This document shows, piece after piece, positions 1-7,598 of a DNA stretch of 64,000 nucleotides. A model generated the notes under the pieces. The model saw nothing but the letters and a program-made list of their open reading frames with translations. It ran no database searches and was not told the origin of the DNA. A program made the position numbers and the translations under genes. Numbering within the stretch: position 1 is the first letter of the stretch; the number at the start of each line of letters is the position of its first letter. The stretch comes from Pueribacillus sp041725775 (GTDB lineage: Bacteria > Bacillota > Bacilli > Bacillales > UBA6769): NCBI RefSeq assembly GCF_041725775.1, contig NZ_JBEUEL010000009.1:31059-95058 (forward strand), read 5' to 3'.

Positions 1-70
1 TTAGACCAATAGTTCCAGCCCCAGCAACGAAACTGAAACGTTTTATGTTGACATTTAAAGCATTTACCAT
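1..70 (-). CDS. N-terminal fragment of an unidentified protein, cut by the window edge
   Basis: About 23 codons of a minus-strand gene are present. The ATG (68-70) follows a good GGAGG ribosome-binding site at about 79-83, so a real start is likely. The visible peptide begins MVNALNVNIKRFSFVAGAG and turns hydrophobic and glycine-rich, which would fit a membrane or secreted protein. Too little is visible to name a family. Confidence 0.6.
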   Translation of the reverse strand, partial: MVNALNVNIKRFSFVAGAGTIGL

Positions 71-350
71 ATTGTTTTTCCTCCTATCCTAAAAAATTAC
101 TATTTCCCCCAAAATAAATACCTTTTTCATAGTTTTTGGACATTCTATTAAACTATCACTTAACTAAGTATTCTGATTTAAATATATCGTTAAAATTTTA
201 TGAAATCTATCCATAAATAATAGTGTTTTTATACTACTTAAAAATAATTTTCCATTTCAATGGTAAATTAAGTATTATTAAAGTGTGTTAATCTATATAT
301 ATCAATGATTTAAATAATGTTAGTGCTTTTAAACAATAGTAAGTAAAGAA

Positions 351-364
351 CCTACTTTTGTAGG
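351..364. promoter_or_regulatory. Palindrome CCTACTTTTGTAGG (copy 1)
   Basis: Perfect 5-4-5 inverted repeat. It shares the pattern CCTAnnTTYGTAGG with copies at 529-542, 12914-12927 and 12954-12967. It may be an operator or a small hairpin; function is inferred only from recurrence and symmetry. Confidence 0.45.
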
Positions 365-526
365 GGGATAATGGTTTGTAATCTGAAGGAACGAGTAGTC
401 GCCACTCTAAATTCTCATTTAATTCTGTTTTCATTTCCAATTTTATGAAAGTGAAAGCTAATAAAATCAGTTTTACAGTCGTTTTAGAAGTAAGATTTTT
501 ACATTTTTTGCGTAAAATAAAACGAC

Positions 527-544
527 CCCCTAACTTCGTAGGGG
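527..544. promoter_or_regulatory. Palindrome CCCCTA-n6-TAGGGG (copy 2)
   Basis: Six-base arms around ACTTCG; the core 529-542 fits CCTAnnTTYGTAGG. It lies about 460 bp upstream of the partial gene at 1-70 and 114 bp beyond the ferredoxin stop codon. Confidence 0.45.
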
Positions 545-655
545 ACGTTATATTTAACACGTTTCGATTATCCAACCATAAAATCAAACTTAAATCTATC
601 AAATGTTTTAAGTGTGGATTCATAGACACTCATTACACCCTGAGTTACGTTCACA

Positions 656-889
656 TTATTTAAAAAAGGCAGCGTTTTTCTCAATAAATTCAAATTCTTC
701 CTCTGGAACATCTTCTTCTTGGTAAATCGCATCAACTGGACAGGCTGTTTGACACGCTCCACAGTCGATACAATGGTCGGGATCGATATAAAACATATCA
801 TCCCCTTCATGAATACAGTCAACTGGACATACTTCTACGCACTCTCCCGCTTTCTCCTCAATACATGGGGACACGATTACAAATGGCAT
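656..889 (-). CDS. 7Fe (3Fe-4S plus 4Fe-4S) ferredoxin
   Basis: This 77-residue protein is a small soluble electron carrier. Cysteines C9, C17 and C21 (spacing x7, x3) and C40, C43, C46 and C50 (x2, x2, x3), with prolines after C21 and C50, match the 7Fe ferredoxin pattern. In that family C9, C17 and C50 hold the 3Fe-4S cluster and the other four hold the 4Fe-4S cluster. C25 is an extra cysteine. The tail is strongly acidic, as expected for docking to a reductase. It is the last gene of the lipid cluster, 15 bp after the ferredoxin-NADP reductase. The inferred role is to pass electrons from that reductase to an oxidase, most plausibly R2lox; other acceptors are possible. Confidence 0.9.
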   Translation of the reverse strand: MPFVIVSPCIEEKAGECVEVCPVDCIHEGDDMFYIDPDHCIDCGACQTACPVDAIYQEEDVPEEEFEFIEKNAAFFK

Positions 890-904
890 TTACATTCTCT
901 CCTT

Positions 905-1906
905 TCATCCGAAAAGACTCGTACTGTGCTGTGGTTGCATACGTGCTTTCGGATCGATGTATGTTTTCGCACTACTAATGGCTACAGAAGCTTCACCAAA
1001 ACCTGTTACGATTAATTTAACTTTGCCATCAAATGTTGTAATATCACCTGCGGCATAAATGCCTTCGATATTCGTTTCCATTTTCGTATTCACGACGATG
1101 GAATTTTTTTCAATTTCTATTCCCCACTCTTTAATTGGCCCTAGTGAAGAGACAAACCCATAATTGACAATCACTTCATCGACGGGAAGGAGCATTGTTT
1201 CTTCTGATTTTACTTTTTTAATGATCACTTCTTGAATTTTCTTCCCATCTCCATTGATCTGTATCGGTTCATACGGGGTAACAATTTGTGCATTTGATTT
1301 CTTTAATAGTTCGACACTGCTTTCGTGGGCTCGAAATTGATCACGGCGATGAACAATCGTCACTTGTTTTGCTATTGACTCAAGCATTAACGACCAATCA
1401 ACAGCCGAATCTCCACCACCAAAAACAACGACATGTTTATCCTTAAAATGATTAAGGTTGTCGATAAAATAATGTAAATTTTTATCTTCATAGGCCATCG
1501 CATTTGGTAGTTTTAAACGACGCGGTTGAAACGCACCTACACCAGCAGTAATAATAATCGTTTTCGAGTAATGAACACTTGCATCTGTCGTGATTCTAAA
1601 CATTTGATCTTCAAGTTTTTTCACGTCTTGAACTGTTTCATCTAATACAATTGTCGGTTTAAATTGAGAAGCCTGCTCAATCAATTGGTCGACAAGTTGT
1701 TGAGCACGAACTTTTGGAAATCCCGCTACATCGTAAATGTATTTCTCAGGATATAATGCAGAAAGTTGACCGCCTAATTGAGGCATACTTTCAATAATTT
1801 TCACTTTCATTTGGCGCATGCCACCGTAAAAGGCAGTGAACAATCCTGTTGGACCTCCACCAATGATCGTGACATCAAAGATTTCTTTTTTATCCAAAGC
1901 TTCCAC
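905..1906 (-). CDS. Ferredoxin--NADP(+) reductase, thioredoxin-reductase-like type
   Basis: A 333-residue FAD protein related to Bacillus YumC and YcgT. The N-terminal FAD motif is GGGPTG (about residues 16-21), the NADPH-domain motif is GGGDSA (about 163-168), and the FAD-closing AAGDI lies near residue 285. There is no CxxC redox pair, which separates it from true thioredoxin reductase. It would move electrons between NADPH and ferredoxin in the cytoplasm, and its neighbour is a ferredoxin gene. The start is uncertain: GTG at 1906 sits very close to AGGG, while TTG at 1897 has better spacing from GGGTGTGG. Being linked to a lipid oxidation cluster suggests a dedicated copy rather than the housekeeping enzyme. 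Confidence 0.9.
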   Translation of the reverse strand: MEALDKKEIFDVTIIGGGPTGLFTAFYGGMRQMKVKIIESMPQLGGQLSALYPEKYIYDVAGFPKVRAQQLVDQLIEQASQFKPTIVLDETVQDVKKLEDQMFRITTDASVHYSKTIIITAGVGAFQPRRLKLPNAMAYEDKNLHYFIDNLNHFKDKHVVVFGGGDSAVDWSLMLESIAKQVTIVHRRDQFRAHESSVELLKKSNAQIVTPYEPIQINGDGKKIQEVIIKKVKSEETMLLPVDEVIVNYGFVSSLGPIKEWGIEIEKNSIVVNTKMETNIEGIYAAGDITTFDGKVKLIVTGFGEASVAISSAKTYIDPKARMQPQHSTSLFG

Positions 1907-1988
1907 ACCCTATCCGGCGATTTTTTTAACGGAATTAACAGACGTATTTGTCCAAAATCGTAAAAAACCGTTCTAACAATTTTTAATT

Positions 1989-2825
1989 TCACACATTCTT
2001 TTTTTCGAAAAAATTTAAAATTAAATCATTTAAAATGGCAGGCTCATCTAGTGGAATCCAATGACTCGCATCGATCTTTTCATATTGCCATTCACCAATG
2101 ACTTTTTCCCCGGAACGTTTCATTTGTTCTTCTGTTAACAAAACATCATTACGACTCCAAATTCCGAGCGTCGGCACTTGGATAGACGGGATTTGGAGCG
2201 GCATCGCAGGCATCATTTCTGGTGCAAAGTTTGCTCGATACCAATTTAAAGCAGCTGAAAGTGCGCCAGGACGAGACATGTCTTCGATCCATTTCAGATG
2301 TTCAGAGTGGTGACGAGACCAATTTTTGAATAGTGCCCAATCATTTTTCTTAAGCATTTGTTCAGCGATGTCTTGAAATTGGAAAAATAAAATATACCAA
2401 GATTTCTCAAGTTGATCCGTTGTAAAGTCTGTGAAAATGGACGGGTGTCCCACCGACAGCGGAACAAATCGGTGCACTCGATTCGGATACATTGCGGCAA
2501 TAAGCCAACCAACTACAGAGCCCCAATCATGTGCGACTATATGTGCTCGCTCAATGTTCAATTGATCGAGTATCCCAATCGCATCATTTGCTAGTTTTGG
2601 TAATTGATATGCTTCCACCTCCGCCGGTTTATCGGACTCTCCGAAGCCACGTTGATCGGGAGCGATTACCCGATATCCGGCTTGAACGAAAGTAGGAATT
2701 TGCTTCCGCCATAAATACGATGAATCCGGAAAACCATGTAAAAAGAGGACCGTTGGACCCGTGCCTTCATCAATGATTGAAAAATTAAGATTGTTAATCG
2801 TCACTTGCTTTTTTGTTCCGTACAA
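1989..2825 (-). CDS. Alpha/beta hydrolase of the epoxide hydrolase type
   Basis: A 278-residue alpha/beta-hydrolase. The oxyanion segment is HGFP (30-33). The nucleophile is Asp100 in HDWGS, with Asp227 and His255 as likely acid and base. Two lid tyrosines, Y144 (WYILFFQ) and Y196 (LNWYR), lie where epoxide hydrolases keep the pair that polarises the epoxide; haloalkane dehalogenases use other residues there. The enzyme would therefore open an epoxide to a diol. The start is TTG, 6-7 bases after AAGGGGTGG. It lies between R2lox and the ferredoxin reductase, so an oxygenated lipid made by R2lox is a natural but unproven substrate. Ester or haloalkane substrates cannot be excluded. Confidence 0.85.
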   Translation of the reverse strand: MYGTKKQVTINNLNFSIIDEGTGPTVLFLHGFPDSSYLWRKQIPTFVQAGYRVIAPDQRGFGESDKPAEVEAYQLPKLANDAIGILDQLNIERAHIVAHDWGSVVGWLIAAMYPNRVHRFVPLSVGHPSIFTDFTTDQLEKSWYILFFQFQDIAEQMLKKNDWALFKNWSRHHSEHLKWIEDMSRPGALSAALNWYRANFAPEMMPAMPLQIPSIQVPTLGIWSRNDVLLTEEQMKRSGEKVIGEWQYEKIDASHWIPLDEPAILNDLILNFFEKKNV

Positions 2826-3040
2826 AAATTACCACCCCTTTTGAAGTGACCTCCATTAAACACCCCTCATTTTGATCTGTTCAATCTCGCTATCTATGAG
2901 CCTACAATTACGGCATATCACTGTCTATCAGCGAAGGATGCCCCATTGATGGAAATTGTCAACAACGGTCTATTCTTAACTATGATGAACGATAACTTAT
3001 ATGGCTTACTAGGAATATGTGCATAGGAAGAAATCATACT

Positions 3041-3946
3041 TTACTGTGTCGCTTTTTCAAGTTCTTCCACACTGTCGTATTTTCTGACCCGATCAATTTT
3101 ACTTTTGCGAATTTTGTATTGTCTTTCGGCAAATTGTTTTAACAACGTCGGATCAATATTAATTTTTGATTCATAGGTGATTAATTTTTCTTGCTGTTCT
3201 GATAACTGTGTTAAATAATTTACAAAGTCTTTTGCATGCACCCATAATTCATCGATGTAATCATTAAAGATTTTATAATGTTCATCATTGCCCGCAACAA
3301 GTCGTTGAATCGTGTAAATACCGAATTGAATATGACGACCTTCATCCATGTTCAAATAGTCAATTCCTTCTAATAATCCAGGGAAAAAACCCGCTTTTTT
3401 AAAAATTTCACGGAACGCATTGTAACCGGATTCCGCTAAAATTCCTTCAACGACCATGTTGTAAACAGTCGCTGCACGAATGACTGCTTCTGGAGAATCA
3501 TCCGTAAGCAGACGATTCATTGATTCAGGCAACGCTTCATAAAAAATTCGCTTATAACTGTCAGTATGAAAAACAGATAAATCCATATGTGCAATACCAA
3601 CAGCTTCTTGCCAACGTGAGAACATTTCTGTATGCTTTGCTTCTTCATGTACAAATGTCGTTAAATACATCGTATCTTCTAAGCGGCCTTGATTAGCCAT
3701 CGCATGCATCATTGGCAGAATATCAAGCGTAACCGCTTCTTCACCTGCCGAAAAAGCTGAAATTAACGGCAATGCAGAGATACGTTCTTCATCTCTCAAG
3801 CTTTGAAAATCTTTTACATCTTGACTAAAATCGATGTCAGCTGGATTCCATTTCCCAATTTTCTTCGCTTTTTCATACAACTTATACATGGGGTCATCCC
3901 AATTAATGGATCCTGTTACTGTTTGGAAACTCTCGTGGTGAACCAT
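3041..3946 (-). CDS. R2-like ligand-binding oxidase (R2lox), Mn/Fe type
   Basis: A 301-residue ferritin-like helical protein. All metal ligands of the R2lox family fall at the numbering known for the Geobacillus kaustophilus enzyme: E69, E102, H105, E167, E202 and H205. The residues that form its tyrosine-valine ether cross-link, V72 and Y162, are also present. R2lox proteins assemble a Mn/Fe cofactor, activate O2 and bind a long-chain fatty acid; the physiological reaction is not established. It differs from ribonucleotide reductase R2, and no nrdA partner is nearby. It lies 50 bp after an SCP2 lipid carrier and upstream of an epoxide hydrolase, reductase and ferredoxin, which suggests a lipid oxygenase or desaturase role. 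The ribosome-binding site is AGGAGG before ATG. Confidence 0.93.
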   Translation of the reverse strand: MVHHESFQTVTGSINWDDPMYKLYEKAKKIGKWNPADIDFSQDVKDFQSLRDEERISALPLISAFSAGEEAVTLDILPMMHAMANQGRLEDTMYLTTFVHEEAKHTEMFSRWQEAVGIAHMDLSVFHTDSYKRIFYEALPESMNRLLTDDSPEAVIRAATVYNMVVEGILAESGYNAFREIFKKAGFFPGLLEGIDYLNMDEGRHIQFGIYTIQRLVAGNDEHYKIFNDYIDELWVHAKDFVNYLTQLSEQQEKLITYESKINIDPTLLKQFAERQYKIRKSKIDRVRKYDSVEELEKATQ

Positions 3947-3996
3947 TTTGTTAACCTCCTATAATTGTTGTTTTCAATCTAAAGAAAGGGCTTACA

Positions 3997-4344
3997 TTAC
4001 ACGCTTGGAGCGAATTCATTTAAAATTGCTTGTAATTTTAACGCTAATCCAATATCGCCATCAATCGTTAGTTTTCCATTCATAAATGCCTCAGTCGGAT
4101 TCAATGTACCTGCAATCATATGACGATAATCGTTATCGCTAATCGTTAACGTACAATCTGCGTCTTTTTCTGTACCTTCAATAGCTTTACCACCATTTTC
4201 GTCAATAATCATTTGATACGTCCCACTATCATCGCCAGTAATATTAAATTGGTATACTCCTTCAGATCCTTCCAAATTTTCCGGATCAAGTTTTAAGGCT
4301 GCATCAATCATTTGGAAAACAGTTTTTATACTTGGTTGCGACAT
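3997..4344 (-). CDS. SCP2 sterol-carrier-type lipid-binding protein (first copy)
   Basis: A 115-residue single-domain SCP2 protein. The typical pattern is visible: FNITGDDSGTYQ near residue 50, an acidic DADCTLTIS strand, then AFMNGKLTIDGDIGLALKL near the C-terminus. SCP2 domains form a hydrophobic tunnel that carries fatty acyl chains, sterols or acyl-CoA. It is very similar to the protein at 11679-12017. Lying directly before R2lox, it may present or solubilise the lipid substrate. Ribosome-binding site GAGGTAG precedes ATG. Confidence 0.9.
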   Translation of the reverse strand: MSQPSIKTVFQMIDAALKLDPENLEGSEGVYQFNITGDDSGTYQMIIDENGGKAIEGTEKDADCTLTISDNDYRHMIAGTLNPTEAFMNGKLTIDGDIGLALKLQAILNEFAPSV

Positions 4345-4531
4345 CTCACTACCTCCTCAAAAAATATTTTAAATTGAATGTTGTGTGAAAAACGACCAAC
4401 GATTAAAAATTGGCATTCTATTTTTTGATGAAAAAACGGATAAAGCACATCATTCGTTCGTTCATGGACAAGCGGCGAGGCGAGGTGAAATTCACTCCCT
4501 CACCGTCTTGTAATATACTATTAAGTTAGAC

Positions 4532-5680
4532 TTATAATCGTTCTATAATCGTTGCTGTTGCCATCCCAAATCCGATACACATCACTTGGAGACCGTATTT
4601 TCCTCCTGTATCTTCAAGTGTGTGCAACAAGGTTGTTGCAATTCTAGCACCACTTCCTCCAAGCGGGTGTCCGATCGCAATTGCACCTCCACGCGGATTT
4701 ACTTTGCTCACGTCAGGCTCAAACTCACGCTCCCACGCTTTATAAACGGACGCAAATGCTTCGTTCACTTCAAAGATGTCAATTTGATCGAACGTCAAGC
4801 CTGCTTTTTGCAACACTTTGCGTGTTGCTGGAATGATGCCTGTTAACATAATAATTGGATCTTCCCCGACAGCAACACGTGCAACGATACGTGCTCGCGG
4901 CTTTAAGCCGAGTTCTTCTGCCTTGTCTCCAGACATGAGCAACAAGCCAGCAGCTCCATCACTCACTTGACTTGAATTTCCTGCTGTGACAACTCCGTCT
5001 TTCGGTTGGAATGACGGGGTTAAGCTTGCAAGTTTTTCTAACGATGTGTCACGACGAATTCCTTCGTCTTTATCGAATGTAACGATATTTCCATCCTCGT
5101 CCTTTACTTCAACTGGAATAATTTCACGTTCAAACATCCCTTTATCTGTCGCTTCTGCCGCCCTCTCATGACTCTGCAATGAAAATTCATCAAGCTCTTC
5201 ACGTGTCAAATTCCATTTCTTCGCAATCATTTCTGCGGAAATCCCTTGCGGAACGATGTTGTATTTACGTGTTAAATCGCGGCTAAATCGTCCCATGTCA
5301 CTACCCATTTTTACACGTGTCATGTTTTCAACTCCACAAGCGATTGCGATATCATGATCACCAGCAAGAATTGCTTGTGCGGCATTATGAATGGCTTGCT
5401 GACTCGAACCACACATGCGATTTAATGAGAATGAAGGGACTTCCACTGGAAAACCAGCCGCAAGTACAGCTTGACGTCCAATATTCCCACCTTGTTCGCC
5501 CGTCATCGTAACACAGCCTGTTACAACGTCTTCCACATCTCCCGCTTCAATTCCGTTTCGTTCGACGAGTTGCTTCAGTACAGGAACGAGAATATCAACA
5601 GGATGTGTTTTTGAAAATGTGCCTTTCCGTCGGCCGACTGCGGTCCGAACCGCATCGACAATGACTACTTCTCTCATCAT
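4532..5680 (-). CDS. Acetyl-CoA acyltransferase (thiolase)
   Basis: A 382-residue thiolase. The acylated cysteine is C90 (NRMCGSS). The C-terminal active-site residues are H338 (GHPLGGSG) and C368 (CIGFG). It cleaves 3-ketoacyl-CoA with CoA, the last step of beta-oxidation. Two ATG codons follow AAAGGAG; the first is taken here. It lies 18 bp after the SDR gene in an array that supplies every step of one beta-oxidation turn. A biosynthetic direction is chemically possible, but the dehydrogenase and ligase context favours degradation. Confidence 0.93.
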   Translation of the reverse strand: MMREVVIVDAVRTAVGRRKGTFSKTHPVDILVPVLKQLVERNGIEAGDVEDVVTGCVTMTGEQGGNIGRQAVLAAGFPVEVPSFSLNRMCGSSQQAIHNAAQAILAGDHDIAIACGVENMTRVKMGSDMGRFSRDLTRKYNIVPQGISAEMIAKKWNLTREELDEFSLQSHERAAEATDKGMFEREIIPVEVKDEDGNIVTFDKDEGIRRDTSLEKLASLTPSFQPKDGVVTAGNSSQVSDGAAGLLLMSGDKAEELGLKPRARIVARVAVGEDPIIMLTGIIPATRKVLQKAGLTFDQIDIFEVNEAFASVYKAWEREFEPDVSKVNPRGGAIAIGHPLGGSGARIATTLLHTLEDTGGKYGLQVMCIGFGMATATIIERL

Positions 5681-5698
5681 CTTTCCACTCCTTTACTT

Positions 5699-6541
5699 TT
5701 AAAACGTAAATAATTCAATTCCACCAGATACGTTCAAGCCAATACCAGTAATATATTTTGCTTTATCTGAACAGAGAAACGTAATTGCATTTGCGATATC
5801 TTCAGGTTCCCCAGGACGTTTGAATGCTGTTCGCTCAATCATGCGTTCATTCATTTTTGGGTTCCCCATCTTAAATGCTTCAGTCGCGATAATTCCAGGA
5901 ACAATCGCATTGACATTAATCCCATGGCGCGCCCCTTCTAACGCTAAACTTTTTGTGAAGCCTAGAAGTCCACTTTTTGTCGTCGAATAACTGGATTGCC
6001 CAAAACCACCAAGTGTTCCCGCAACAGAAGCCATATTAATAATGCGACCCCATCCTTGTTCTTTCATATATGGCCAAACGGCTTTTGCACAGTTATAAGC
6101 TCCTGTTAAGTTTACTTTTAAATCGCGCTCCCAAAAATCGTCTCTTTGCTTTTCAATTTGAGCGGTATGGTCAAGTGTTCCAGCATTGTTTACGAGAATG
6201 TCAAGCGAACCAAATTCTTCTTTTACTTTTGCAAATACTTCTTTTACTTGTTCAAGGTCTGTTACGTCCATTTTGATAGCGAATGAACGACGTCCCATCG
6301 CTTGAATTTCTTGTGCTGTTTTTTCAGCGTAGACGACTTTTGTACTTTGTAACACTTGTGAAAGCGGACCTAACTTTTGGGCCTCTTGCTTACTGTCATC
6401 ATCTGATTCGATTAAAATATCTGTAATAACGACATCTGCTCCAGCTTCTGCAAGGGCTAACGCGTCTGCACGACCAAGCCCACGTGATGCTCCTGTAACT
6501 ACAGCTACTTTCCCTTCTAACATATTTGCCCATGAAGACAT
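5699..6541 (-). CDS. SDR-family 3-hydroxyacyl-CoA-type dehydrogenase with an insertion
   Basis: A 280-residue short-chain dehydrogenase. The NAD-binding motif is TGASRGLG, the structural motif is NNAG, and the catalytic pair is Ser in NMAS and Tyr/Lys in YSTTK. ATG at 6541 is preferred over the upstream GTG because GGTGGGAG lies just ahead of it. An insertion of about 20 residues after VVITD (about 42-65) lengthens the loop around the adenosine pocket; classical FabG enzymes lack it. Mycofactocin-coupled SDRs carry a loop insertion in the same place. In context it should oxidise the 3-hydroxyacyl-CoA made by the hydratase 22 bp upstream. Confidence 0.88.
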   Translation of the reverse strand: MSSWANMLEGKVAVVTGASRGLGRADALALAEAGADVVITDILIESDDDSKQEAQKLGPLSQVLQSTKVVYAEKTAQEIQAMGRRSFAIKMDVTDLEQVKEVFAKVKEEFGSLDILVNNAGTLDHTAQIEKQRDDFWERDLKVNLTGAYNCAKAVWPYMKEQGWGRIINMASVAGTLGGFGQSSYSTTKSGLLGFTKSLALEGARHGINVNAIVPGIIATEAFKMGNPKMNERMIERTAFKRPGEPEDIANAITFLCSDKAKYITGIGLNVSGGIELFTF

Positions 6542-6563
6542 TGTAACTCCCACCTTTTCATGT

Positions 6564-7367
6564 TTATTTTTTCGGTAAAAAGTTCGCTTTTTTCCTTTGG
6601 AAAAACGCTGCTAAACCCACGCCTGGTTCTCCTGTTTTAAACGTTTGAGCAAAAGCATTTGCTTCAACGTTCATTCCTTCTTCAATTGAACCTTCAGCCG
6701 CATTGATCGCTTCTTTCGCTAGTCCCATCGCTCTCACTGCACCTTCAGCTAACTCTTCAGCGAAATCTAACGTTTCTTCTTCAAGGCTTTCTGGTGTTGT
6801 CACTTTATTGACGAGTCCAACTTCAAATGCTTCTTGTGCATCTAACCGTTTAGAGAAGAAAATGAGCTCTGTTGCTTTTGCACGTCCAAGCAATCTCGTC
6901 ATTCGTTGCGTTCCGCCAGCACCTGGAATTAAGCCTAGGGATACTTCCGTTAAACCAATTTTCCCTCTTCCTTGGGCCATAATTCTAAAGTCGCATGCCA
7001 TCGCTAGCTCACAACCGCCACCTAAAGCATGACCGTTAATGGCCGCGATAACCGGAACTGGCATCGTAGCAAAGCGGTCAAAGCATTTTTGCATGCGTCC
7101 ACTCTGCTCCGAAATCCCCGACTCATTTCCTGCAAATTGACTTCCACCGGCAATCATCCCTTTTAAATCGGCTCCAGCAACGAAGATTTTTTCATTTGCT
7201 GATGCGAGAACAACGACACGTGCATTTCTGTCAGATGAAAGCTCATCAACTAGCTGTTCCAAATCATTCATTAAATTTTCACTCAGTGCATTTGCAGGGG
7301 GGTTATCGATCGTAACCCAAACGACACCTTTATCTTTTCGTTCAATCCGAATCGTTTCGTATGACAA
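6564..7367 (-). CDS. Enoyl-CoA hydratase (crotonase family)
   Basis: A 267-residue crotonase. The oxyanion-hole segments are FVAGADL (about 61-67) and ALGGGCELAMACD. Both catalytic glutamates are present, in GGGCELA and TEVSLGLIPGAGGTQR, so hydration of trans-2-enoyl-CoA is the expected reaction. The length is normal and the ribosome-binding site is GAGGAACG. It stands between the acyl-CoA dehydrogenase pair and the SDR, the order of the pathway. Confidence 0.93.
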   Translation of the reverse strand: MSYETIRIERKDKGVVWVTIDNPPANALSENLMNDLEQLVDELSSDRNARVVVLASANEKIFVAGADLKGMIAGGSQFAGNESGISEQSGRMQKCFDRFATMPVPVIAAINGHALGGGCELAMACDFRIMAQGRGKIGLTEVSLGLIPGAGGTQRMTRLLGRAKATELIFFSKRLDAQEAFEVGLVNKVTTPESLEEETLDFAEELAEGAVRAMGLAKEAINAAEGSIEEGMNVEANAFAQTFKTGEPGVGLAAFFQRKKANFLPKK

Positions 7368-7439
7368 TGTCGTTCCTCCTCTATTTATTAGTGTTGGAAT
7401 CGATTCACAGAGTTCAGAAGTTAAATTTAAGCTTTTTCC

Positions 7440-7598
7440 TTAAGACTTTTTGATTTGCTTTTACTCTGCTCTCTGACTTCTCGTTATAGATTCAAAGTAC
7501 ATACACAACGTTTAAGTCTTTCCTTTAAAAATATTTACACTGCTTTAAGGATTTGTTTTACTCTGTTCTCCGACTTTTGACCTCTAACTTCTAGTTAT
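7440..7598. repeat. Degenerate heptad repeat, two blocks
   Basis: Two related blocks (about 7452-7489 and 7550-7598) lie between the hydratase and dehydrogenase genes. Read on the minus strand they consist of 7-base units such as AGAAGTT, AGAGGTC, AAAAGTC and AGAGTAA; the second block has two extra units. The block at 7550 starts right at the stop codon of the dehydrogenase. Similar words recur at 11562-11612. Unit-number variation suggests slippage; no function is evident. Confidence 0.55.

Larger units (their letters stand above)
71..655. other. AT-rich intergenic region with two copies of a 14-bp palindrome
   Basis: No convincing gene lies here; the short open frames are AT-rich, overlap on both strands and lack ribosome-binding sites. 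The region separates the end of the ferredoxin gene from the start of the partial gene at the left edge. Its only clear structure is the two palindromes at 351-364 and 527-544. Confidence 0.6.

Noticed and set aside
288..629. 113-codon minus-strand frame left of the ferredoxin gene
   Set aside because: No ribosome-binding site, AT-rich composition, overlaps other random frames and contains one of the palindromes; no known family.
3041..3946. Ribonucleotide reductase beta subunit
   Set aside because: The R2lox cross-link residues V72 and Y162 and the lack of an nrdA gene or radical-transfer C-terminus favour R2lox.
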